From: Enterocola sp045654205 | GTDB taxonomy: Bacteria; Bacteroidota; Bacteroidia; Bacteroidales; Paludibacteraceae | Direction: 5' to 3' | DNA: 64,000 nucleotides | NCBI GenBank assembly: GCA_045654205.1 | Contig: JAZOMZ010000013.1 | Location: 75,728 to 139,727 of the forward strand | Shown here: positions 57,931-64,000 of the stretch, one piece after another | Layout: every line of letters begins with the position of its first letter | How positions within the stretch are numbered: position 1 is the stretch's first letter | Made by a program: the position numbers and the translations under genes | The notes under the pieces: generated by a model | Seen by the model: the letters and a program-made list of their open reading frames with translations, nothing else | Database searches by the model: none | What the model was told of the DNA's origin: nothing

Positions 57931-60375
57931 GTGAATATCTCTTATAATTGGCTTAAGAATTACCTAAATTTCGACTTATCTGCAGAAGATACAGCAAAGA
58001 AACTAACATCTCTAGGTCTAGAAGTTGGTACTGTTGAAGAAATTCAAACCATCAAAGGTGGTTTAGAAGGTTTAGTTACTGCTAAAGTGGTAGAATGTGA
58101 AGATCATCCAAACTCAGACCATTTACATATTACTAAAGTAGATGCCGGAAATGGCGAACTTATTCAAGTGGTATGTGGTGCTGCAAATTGCCGCGCTGGT
58201 CTTACTACAATTCTTGCTACTGTGGGCACTACCCTATATTCTGGCGACGAAAGTTTTAGCATCAAAAAATCTAAAATCAGAGGCGTAGAATCATTTGGTA
58301 TGCTTTGCGCAGAAGATGAAATTGGTATCGGCACAAGCCACGAAGGTATTATTGAACTTCCAGAAGGCACCGCACTAGGTGTACCTGCAAAAGAATATTA
58401 CAATATTGAAGACGACTACCTAATAGAAGTAGATATTACTCCAAACCGTAGCGACGCTATTTCTCACTTTGGTGTGGCTCGCGACCTTGCTGCTGGTTTA
58501 AATCTACCAGTAATGCGTCCTTCTGTTGATGGTTTCAAAGTAGAAAACAACGACTACGTAGTAGACGTAACTGTAGAAAATTCAGACGCTTGTCCTCGTT
58601 ATAGCGGCGTTACTATTAATAATGTAAAAGTAACCGAGTCTCCAGACTGGTTAAAAAACAAACTTTTAGCTATTGGTCTTCGCCCTATTAACAATGTGGT
58701 AGACGTTACAAACTTTGTTCTTCACGAAATTGGTCAACCACTACACGCATTCGACGGCGACAAAATCAAAGGCAACAAAATTGTTGTTAAAACATTGGCC
58801 GAAGGCACTAAATTTACCACTCTAGACGGCGTAGAACGTTCTCTTGGCGAAAACGACCTTATGATTTGCAACGCAGAAGAAGGTATGTGTATTGCAGGTG
58901 TATTTGGTGGTTTAGACTCTGGCGTAACAGAAAGCACTACTAAAGTGTTCATCGAAAGTGCATATTTCAACCCAGTGAGCATTAGAAAAACTGCTCGTCG
59001 CCATGGCTTAAATACCGACGCATCTTTCCGTTACGAACGTGGTTGCGACCCAAATATCACCCTTTATGCACTAAAACGTGCTGCTACACTTATTCAAGAA
59101 GTAGCTGGTGGTCAAATTTCATCAGAGGTTATCGACATTTATCCTAACGTAATAGAAGACTTTAAGGTAAGTGTTACCTATAACAAAATAAACTCACTTA
59201 TCGGTGCAGAAATTTCTAAAGACAGAGTAAAAGAAATTCTTTCTGGACTAGAAATTAAAATTGAAAGCGAAACAGAGGACGAACTAAATCTTCTTGTTCC
59301 TCCATATAGAGCAGACGTTAAACGCGACGTGGACGTAATTGAAGACATCCTTCGTGTTTACGGATACAACAATGTAAACCCAGGCGTTTCACTTCAATCT
59401 GCTATCAGCTATTCAAAACAACCAGATTCTACAAAACTTCAAAACAAAGTTTCTGATTTCCTTTCTGGTGCTGGATTTAATGAAATCTTAAACAACTCAT
59501 TAACAAAGGTTTCATATTACAACGACATTAAATCTTATCCAGTAGAAAATGCTGTAAAAATAATGAACCCACTTGGTACAGATTTAAGTGTAATGCGTCA
59601 AACACTTCTTTTCGGAGGTCTTGAAAGCATTTCTAGAAACTTAAATCACCGTCAAAATCGTATTTGCATGTACGAGTTTGGCGAATGCTACCACTACAAT
59701 AGCGAAAACAAAAAAGAAGACAACGTGCTTTCTGCATACTCAGAAGAACTTCACCTTGGTATGTGGCTTGCAGGCAACCACACAAATGCAACTTGGGCAG
59801 ACAAAGAACGCAAATTCTCATTCTTCGACCTTAAAGCATATGTGGTTTCTTCTCTTACTCGCATTGGCATTAAAGCAGAAACTTGCGTTTCTTCTAAAAA
59901 CGAAGAAGACATCTTCAGCCAAGGCATCAACATCTGCACAAGAGGAGGCAAAGTACTTGTTAGCATGGGTATTGTAAGCAAAAAACTGCTTAAAGCATTC
60001 GATATCAACACAGAAGTTTACTTCGCAGATTTCAACTGGAAACTTATTCTTAAACAACTGAAAAATAGTGCTGTTAAGTATCAAGACATTCCAAAATTCC
60101 CAGAAGTAAAACGCGACTTAGCACTACTTCTAGACAAAAACGTAAACTTCGAGGAAGTAGAAAAAATAGCTTACGAAACAGAACGTAAACTCCTTAAAAA
60201 TGTAGTTTTATTCGACGTTTACGAAGGTAAAAACCTAGAAGAAGGCAAAAAATCTTACGCTATCAACTTTACTCTTCAAGACGCTGAAAAAACTCTTCAA
60301 GACAAACAAATTGACAAGGTAATGCAAAACCTTATCAAAGCATACGAAACAAAACTTAACGCGAAGATAAGATAA
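57931..60375 (+). CDS. pheT: Phenylalanyl-tRNA synthetase beta subunit
   Basis: 814-residue beta chain of the (alpha-beta)2 enzyme. The frame starts with GTG (MNISYNWLKNYLNFDLS). Domains: EMAP/tRNA-binding domain ~40-150 (VVECEDHPNSDHLHITKVD, VVCGAANCRAG), B3/B4 editing domain ~205-390 (ITPNRSDAISHFGVARDLA, VVDVTNFVLHEIGQPLHAFD), B5 domain with DVDVIEDILRVYGYNN, and a C-terminal ferredoxin-like anticodon domain (FPEVKRDLALLLDKNV). pheS is not adjacent, so the subunits are encoded at separate loci. Confidence 0.96.
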   Translation: MNISYNWLKNYLNFDLSAEDTAKKLTSLGLEVGTVEEIQTIKGGLEGLVTAKVVECEDHPNSDHLHITKVDAGNGELIQVVCGAANCRAGLTTILATVGTTLYSGDESFSIKKSKIRGVESFGMLCAEDEIGIGTSHEGIIELPEGTALGVPAKEYYNIEDDYLIEVDITPNRSDAISHFGVARDLAAGLNLPVMRPSVDGFKVENNDYVVDVTVENSDACPRYSGVTINNVKVTESPDWLKNKLLAIGLRPINNVVDVTNFVLHEIGQPLHAFDGDKIKGNKIVVKTLAEGTKFTTLDGVERSLGENDLMICNAEEGMCIAGVFGGLDSGVTESTTKVFIESAYFNPVSIRKTARRHGLNTDASFRYERGCDPNITLYALKRAATLIQEVAGGQISSEVIDIYPNVIEDFKVSVTYNKINSLIGAEISKDRVKEILSGLEIKIESETEDELNLLVPPYRADVKRDVDVIEDILRVYGYNNVNPGVSLQSAISYSKQPDSTKLQNKVSDFLSGAGFNEILNNSLTKVSYYNDIKSYPVENAVKIMNPLGTDLSVMRQTLLFGGLESISRNLNHRQNRICMYEFGECYHYNSENKKEDNVLSAYSEELHLGMWLAGNHTNATWADKERKFSFFDLKAYVVSSLTRIGIKAETCVSSKNEEDIFSQGINICTRGGKVLVSMGIVSKKLLKAFDINTEVYFADFNWKLILKQLKNSAVKYQDIPKFPEVKRDLALLLDKNVNFEEVEKIAYETERKLLKNVVLFDVYEGKNLEEGKKSYAINFTLQDAEKTLQDKQIDKVMQNLIKAYETKLNAKIR

Positions 60376-60383
60376 ATACATTG

Positions 60384-60455
60384 CGGTCACTGAGCCTGTC
60401 GAAGTGCCCGCAATTATACAAATAAAATCGGGCCCTTCGACAAGCTCAGGGACCG
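60384..60455. repeat. Long inverted repeat between pheT and yebC
   Basis: Arms 60384-60410 and 60429-60455 match at 24 of 27 positions. The arm core is CTGAGCTTGTCGAAGGG or its complement, a short repeat seen in many unrelated bacterial genomes. It could act as a terminator for pheT or as a REP-like unit. An 8-bp tandem (AACTAAAC, GACTAAAC, AACTAAAC) follows at ~60462-60485. Confidence 0.85.
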
Positions 60456-60493
60456 ATTTCAACTAAACGACTAAACAACTAAACAATAATATC

Positions 60494-61210
60494 ATGGGAA
60501 GAGCATTTGAATATCGCAAAGCGACCAAAATGAAACGTTGGGGAAACATGGCCCGCGTTTTCACCAAAATTGGTAAACAAATTACTATAGCTGTACGTGA
60601 ATCAGGTAGTGATCCAAACGGCAACCCACGTCTTAGAATGCTTATGCAACAAGCTAAGAAAGAAAACATGCCTAAGGAAAACGTAGAACGTGCTATCAAA
60701 AAAGCATTATCAAAAGACGAAGCAGATTACAAGGAACTAAACTATGAAGGATACGGTCCTCACGGCATCGCTATCTTCGTAGAAACTGCTACCGACAACC
60801 ACAACCGTACAGTATCAAACATCCGTAGCTACTTTACAAAACACGGCGGTTCTCTAGGCACATCTGGCTGTCTTCAATTCCTTTTCGACCACAAATGTGT
60901 GTTCTCAATCGTGCCAAAAGAAGGTATGGAACTTGAAGAACTAGAACTAGAACTTATCGACTTCGGTGTAGAAGAACTAGACAAAGACGACGAAGGCAAC
61001 ATAGTATTCTACGGTGACTTCCAATCTTATTCAGCTATTCAAAAATATTTAGAAGACAACAACTTCGACATCAACAGTGCTGAGTTTGAACGTATTCCAA
61101 ACGACTACAAAACTCTTACTGAAGAGCAAAAAGCTTCTGTTCAAAAACTTCTAGATAAGATTGAAGAAGACGAAGACGTACAAAACGTATATCACAATAT
61201 GGCTGAGTAA
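60494..61210 (+). CDS. yebC: YebC/PmpR-family protein
   Basis: 238-residue TACO1/YebC family member. MGRAFEYRKATKMKRWGNMARVFTKI at the start, DPNGNPRLRMLMQQAKKENMPKENVERAIKKA and YEGYGPHGIAIFVETATDN near residue 80-98. Family members act as transcription regulators or, as shown more recently, as translation factors easing ribosome stalling. It is convergent with ruvC with a 1-nt gap. Confidence 0.93.
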   Translation: MGRAFEYRKATKMKRWGNMARVFTKIGKQITIAVRESGSDPNGNPRLRMLMQQAKKENMPKENVERAIKKALSKDEADYKELNYEGYGPHGIAIFVETATDNHNRTVSNIRSYFTKHGGSLGTSGCLQFLFDHKCVFSIVPKEGMELEELELELIDFGVEELDKDDEGNIVFYGDFQSYSAIQKYLEDNNFDINSAEFERIPNDYKTLTEEQKASVQKLLDKIEEDEDVQNVYHNMAE

Positions 61211-61211
61211 T

Positions 61212-61733
61212 TTATACTCGCTGTAGGAAATGACAATAAGCAGCAGCAACGGCGTCGGTTGCATCAAGTTTTTTAGGAAGATCTTCTTTTGAAATACAAA
61301 GCAATCGGCGAACCAAGTCTGCTACCTGTTCTTTAGAGGCTCCACCGTTACCGGTGAGAGCCATCTTTATTTTAAGAGGGCTATATTCGTACACTTTAAG
61401 TCCAGCCTGCATACATGCAGCGATTGCCACGCCCTGAGCACGACCAAGTTTTAGCATCGACTGCACATTTTTTCCAAAGAAAGGGGCTTCAATAGAAAGT
61501 ATTTCAGGGTCGAACTCGTTTATTACCTCAGTAACGCGAGTAAAAATCTTGTTGAGCTTGTCGTAGTGAGTTTCGCAATCTTTAAAGTCGATTACACCCA
61601 TTGTAAGCAGAGTTGCTTTGTTCCCCACTGTCTTTATCACCCCATATCCCATCACGGTAGTACCAGGGTCGACACCTAAAATCACTTGTTCTCTGCGTTG
61701 CAGATTTCTCATACTTATCACACTCATATACAA
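61212..61733 (-). CDS. ruvC: Holliday junction resolvase RuvC
   Basis: Cuts Holliday junctions with RuvAB. The first catalytic Asp is in LGVDPGTTVMGYGVI, the Glu in LSIEAPFFGKNVQSMLKLGRAQG, and the last Asp pair in LDATDAVAAAYCH. From 61733 the chain is 173 residues, starting with ~15 non-conserved residues; MRNLQRREQVILGVD at 61712 is an alternative. It lies 4 nt after nadK, likely co-transcribed. Confidence 0.93.
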   Translation of the reverse strand: MYMSVISMRNLQRREQVILGVDPGTTVMGYGVIKTVGNKATLLTMGVIDFKDCETHYDKLNKIFTRVTEVINEFDPEILSIEAPFFGKNVQSMLKLGRAQGVAIAACMQAGLKVYEYSPLKIKMALTGNGGASKEQVADLVRRLLCISKEDLPKKLDATDAVAAAYCHFLQRV

Positions 61734-61737
61734 TATT

Positions 61738-62634
61738 TTATCTCAAACGAGCATCAGCTCCCCACATTAGTTTTTCACGAAGTGTATTGAAGTATGTATG
61801 ATTCAATCTCTTTGCCACTTTCACAGAATAAGGCGCTTTTTCTATGCTTAAACGCACATTGTTTGTGCATAGAGAAGAACGACCATCTAGAGACACTAAG
61901 AAATGATTTGTTCTGCTTTCTACCTCTAATTCTATTTTCCAATTGTCTGGAATAATCACAGGTCTTAAGTTTAAGCTATGAGGAGCCACTGGCGATAGCA
62001 TAAACGACTTATTCTCTGGCATCATAATAGAAGCACCCACACTAAGTGCGTATGCTGTACTACCTGTTGGTGTAGAAATCAAAAGACCATCGGCTCTATA
62101 TGTACAAAGATATTCTCCGTTTATGATTGTGTGTACACGAATCATAGACGAAGTATCTTGTTTAAGCACTGCTATCTCGTTAAGTGCCACAGAGTTACCT
62201 TCTTCATCACTTCTTTTAAGAGACAACAAAGAACGTTCCTCCACAGTGAAACCTGCAGAGAAAATTTCATTAATGGCAGTTTTAATTTCGTCGCCAGGCA
62301 CGTCTACCAAGAAACCCAAATTGCCAAGATTTATACCCAAAATAGGCACACCAGCCTCACCCACTTTGTAGGCAGTTCTTAAAAATGTACCATCTCCGCC
62401 CAAGCTAAGAGCTAAATCAAGTGAAGAATATTCTTCCCTTTTAAGCAGAGAAAACTCAGGCAAATCATGAAGCGAATTTGCTACTACAAAGCCATTAACC
62501 TCAGCATCTAAAAAAATCTCTACAGACTTTTCGTTAAGTACTGCAAATAAATCTCTTAGTGCTTTTTCAAAACCATGTTTGCGAACGCTACCAAAAATGG
62601 CTACTTTCTTTATTTGTGTAAAACTTTCTAACAT
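61738..62634 (-). CDS. nadK: NAD kinase
   Basis: Phosphorylates NAD to NADP. Motifs are SLGGDGTFLRTAYKVG (GGDGT, ~78-82), ILGINLGNLGFLVDV, LNEIAVLK and YRADGLLISTPTGSTAYALSVG. Length 298 is normal. It is divergent from pdxJ and upstream of ruvC. Confidence 0.95.
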   Translation of the reverse strand: MLESFTQIKKVAIFGSVRKHGFEKALRDLFAVLNEKSVEIFLDAEVNGFVVANSLHDLPEFSLLKREEYSSLDLALSLGGDGTFLRTAYKVGEAGVPILGINLGNLGFLVDVPGDEIKTAINEIFSAGFTVEERSLLSLKRSDEEGNSVALNEIAVLKQDTSSMIRVHTIINGEYLCTYRADGLLISTPTGSTAYALSVGASIMMPENKSFMLSPVAPHSLNLRPVIIPDNWKIELEVESRTNHFLVSLDGRSSLCTNNVRLSIEKAPYSVKVAKRLNHTYFNTLREKLMWGADARLR

Positions 62635-62663
62635 TTATTAATAGAAAAAAGGTAATATTTTTG

Positions 62664-62671
62664 TATCTTTG
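62664..62671 (+). promoter_or_regulatory. -7 promoter element for pdxJ
   Basis: TATCTTTG, 52 nt before the pdxJ ATG. Confidence 0.65.
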
Positions 62672-62723
62672 CTCGTTGATAATATAGAGTTCGATACTGC
62701 AAAGTAAACTATTTTTTACGAAA

Positions 62724-63086
62724 ATGACAAAATTAAGTGTAAATATAAATAAAATAGCTACTATTCGTAATGCTCGTGGGGGTAATACTCCAAATCTTTT
62801 ACAAGTAGCTTTAGACTGCGAAAAGTTTGGTGCTGAGGGTATTACAGTGCATCCACGTCCAGACGAAAGACATATTAGATACGCAGACGTTCGTGAGTTA
62901 AAACCATTATTAACAACTGAATTTAACATTGAAGGTTACCCTTGCAAGTCTTTTATCGATCTTGTTACAGAGGTAAAACCTGCTCAAGTGACCCTTGTGC
63001 CAGACCCACCAGAAGCATTAACTTCAAACGCAGGTTGGGACACAATCAAAAACAAAGATTTTCTTATCGAAGTGGTTTCTGAGTCT
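62724..63086 (+). CDS. pdxJ: Pyridoxine 5'-phosphate synthase, truncated at contig join
   Basis: Condenses 1-deoxyxylulose-5-P with aminoacetone-P to pyridoxine-5-P. About 120 residues match PdxJ well: LSVNINKIATIRNARGG, CEKFGAEGITVHPRPDERHIRY, TEFNIEGYPC and PAQVTLVPDPPEALTSNAGWD. The match ends at LIEVVS; the normal continuation (a GIRTSIFVDP-like strand and the rest of the ~240-residue barrel) is absent. The open frame runs to 63395 only because the foreign sequence lacks a stop in that frame. The last ~100 codons of that frame are not PdxJ. Confidence 0.88.
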
Positions 63087-63100
63087 CCAGAAAACCGATC
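63075..63100. other. Abrupt junction to unrelated, GC-richer sequence
   Basis: PdxJ homology on the plus strand stops near 63085. On the reverse strand a carbohydrate-binding-like protein loses its homology over the same bases (VFWRLRN, then PdxJ antisense). Downstream, codons switch to GC-rich forms and a strong Shine-Dalgarno appears. The exact breakpoint cannot be set better than about 15 bp by eye. Confidence 0.8.
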
Positions 63101-63419
63101 TGTCGTTCGAATAGGTTGCAATGTACAAGCCCTTCTCGGAGAAGGTGCTGGTAAACTTAATTCCAACACGGTTAACCGTGGTGTACTGCGAATACCACTT
63201 CTTGTCCTGCCAGAGCTCGTCCTCAAGACGTCCGTCGATAACTACGTTGTCAAGGTCGGGAAGCTCGCCGTAAGCCGCGGTATCGCCGTAGCTGTACTCG
63301 GGAAGCTCGCCCTCGATTTTAGCAGGGGGAGTAGCCGCGCCTGCCGTACAAGCGGCGCAGGTGATAGCAAACGCAAGAGCAAGCAGCGCGAATAAAGCGT
63401 ATCTAATGAACTTTTTCAT
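63090..63419 (-). CDS. Foreign lipoprotein with CBM9/DOMON-like domain, 3' end lost
   Basis: Signal peptide MKKFIRYALFALLALAFAI with lipobox TCAAC (Cys around 24), a Pro/Glu/Tyr linker, then VVIDGRLEDELWQDKKWYSQYTT and EKGLYIATYSNDRSVFW. These are the opening strands of a family-9-like carbohydrate-binding or DOMON domain. It is cut by the junction; the frame continuing to 63024 is pdxJ antisense. Codon use and the GGAGGT site differ from all other genes here. Likely from a Clostridia-type genome. Confidence 0.7.
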
Positions 63420-63427
63420 AATTCGTT

Positions 63428-63433
63428 ACCTCC
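63428..63433 (-). promoter_or_regulatory. Canonical Shine-Dalgarno (GGAGGT)
   Basis: The reverse strand reads GGAGGT 8 nt before the ATG at 63419, a strong site of Firmicutes type. I saw no comparable site in front of the Bacteroidales genes in this window. Confidence 0.8.
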
Positions 63434-63435
63434 GC

Positions 63436-64000
63436 TTACGCATTCTTTCCGAAGATGTAAAGCTCGGAAACCTTGATGGAGCCGAACTCCTCAAGAGCGG
63501 TGTTGTCGGGCTCTGCCGAGATACAGATGTTCATTTCGGTAACCTTGATCTCGTTGAACTCCGCAACCGCCGCGCTACCCTTTCTCATAACTGCGTTGGA
63601 ATCGAAGAAGTCCTCCTTGTCGGTAAGCACGTTCTCGATGTAAACGTAGCCGTTGTATTCGTTTAACGAGTACCACGATGGCTTCTCTGCAAGCTTGAAC
63701 TGTACGCAATCAATTGCCTTGAACGCGAAGTCGTAGCTTCCACTGTTGTAAACCATAAGAGCCTTTACGGTAACGGGATTATCCCACTTAAGAGTAATGA
63801 TCATCTTGCCGCCCGTCTTGCCGTACTCGAATACTCTCGAGGTCGGGTGAGCAGTTACGAGGTCGTCGGTAAGATAGGAAATCTCACCCTCGTCGCCGTT
63901 AGCGGTAATGGTTGCGCTCTTAGCTACGTTGGTATAGCCCGTGTACGCCTCGGGCTTGGGCTGCAGGTTGTAGCTGGGTCCGTTGGAGAACATCATATCG
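63436..64000 (-). CDS. Foreign extracellular protein, C-terminal part (5' end outside window)
   Basis: About 188 residues in frame to the window edge; Met codons near 63996 are internal rather than the start. ASATITANGD-like content reads VAKSATITANGDEGE, then YLTDDLVTAHPTSRVFEYGKTGGKMIITLKWDNPVTVKALMVYNS, which resembles a discoidin (F5/8C)-type sugar-binding fold near the C-terminus of a large secreted glycoside hydrolase. It ends 16 nt before the downstream lipoprotein start region, as an operon. GC-rich codon use. Family call is tentative. Confidence 0.6.
   Translation of the reverse strand, partial: DMMFSNGPSYNLQPKPEAYTGYTNVAKSATITANGDEGEISYLTDDLVTAHPTSRVFEYGKTGGKMIITLKWDNPVTVKALMVYNSGSYDFAFKAIDCVQFKLAEKPSWYSLNEYNGYVYIENVLTDKEDFFDSNAVMRKGSAAVAEFNEIKVTEMNICISAEPDNTALEEFGSIKVSELYIFGKNA

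Noticed and set aside
63024..63089. C-terminal end of the foreign lipoprotein ORF
   Set aside because: It is antisense pdxJ; the open frame across the join is accidental.
63087..63395. Continuation of the pdxJ reading frame
   Set aside because: After the junction the frame is antisense to a foreign lipoprotein gene and has no PdxJ similarity.

Overview
The window comes from a low-GC Bacteroidales (Bacteroidota) chromosome, apart from its last ~0.9 kb. The evidence is a 286-residue primary sigma factor of the Bacteroidetes type and about twenty promoters with the matching -7 motif TAnnTTTG, several with TTTG 18-20 nt upstream. Most starts lack a Shine-Dalgarno sequence, many lipoproteins have Bacteroidota-type signal peptides, and an amylase carries a type IX secretion C-terminal sorting domain. 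Family or genus cannot be fixed from sequence alone. From about position 63,085 the base composition, codon use and ribosome binding sites change abruptly to a GC-richer, Firmicutes/Clostridia-like sequence. pdxJ is cut in mid-domain there, so the right end looks like a chimeric contig join.

Layout. 0-3.2 kb: era (partial), a DNA/RNA nuclease lipoprotein, and a HigB-like toxin whose C-terminus is overwritten by a dispersed repeat, followed by HigA. 2.4-8.7 kb: a DUF4922 protein, SpoIID/LytB and AmpG-like permease (probable cell-wall recycling group), interrupted by three accessory genes (BamE-like, SPFH-like, YhcG nuclease). 8.8-13.4 kb: surface lipoproteins, a HAD phosphatase, hisC-hisB. 13.4-17 kb: aspartate aminotransferase, RNase P RNA, rpoD, nucleoside phosphorylase. 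17-21.3 kb: purU-hisH-hisA-hisF-hisIE-ftsE-like operon. 21.3-25 kb: ribH, a TPR membrane protein, tRNA-Cys, a nuclease/phosphatase lipoprotein. 25-33.6 kb: an ABC-F ATPase, an S46-like protein without its catalytic motifs, pdxB, truA, a secreted alpha-amylase. 33.8-44.4 kb: rho, pyruvate:ferredoxin oxidoreductase, HU, a rhomboid-rhomboid-EEP operon, purE, recR.

44.4-50.1 kb is an accessory island. It holds hipBA with a palindromic operator, several very AT-rich unknown small genes including three tiny membrane peptides, a duplicated 35-bp repeat, a candidate structured ncRNA with its own promoter and terminator, and a second YhcG nuclease. 50.2-62.7 kb returns to core genes (sodium symporter, engB, an MFS permease with an unusual soluble insert, a rhuM gene broken at an A9 tract, ModF-like ABC ATPase, ROK kinase, pheT, yebC, ruvC, nadK, pdxJ).

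Two kinds of dispersed DNA tie the window together. One is a tract of exactly four heptads (AATTAGG/AGTTAGG) that repeatedly supplies stop codons. The other is a hairpin element of about 80-100 bp, present in five copies, whose stem sequence changes while its pairing is kept. The most unusual observations are the ncRNA next to yhcG, perfect palindromes at the same protein position in both YhcG paralogues, the repeat-truncated toxin, and the A9 frameshift in rhuM.
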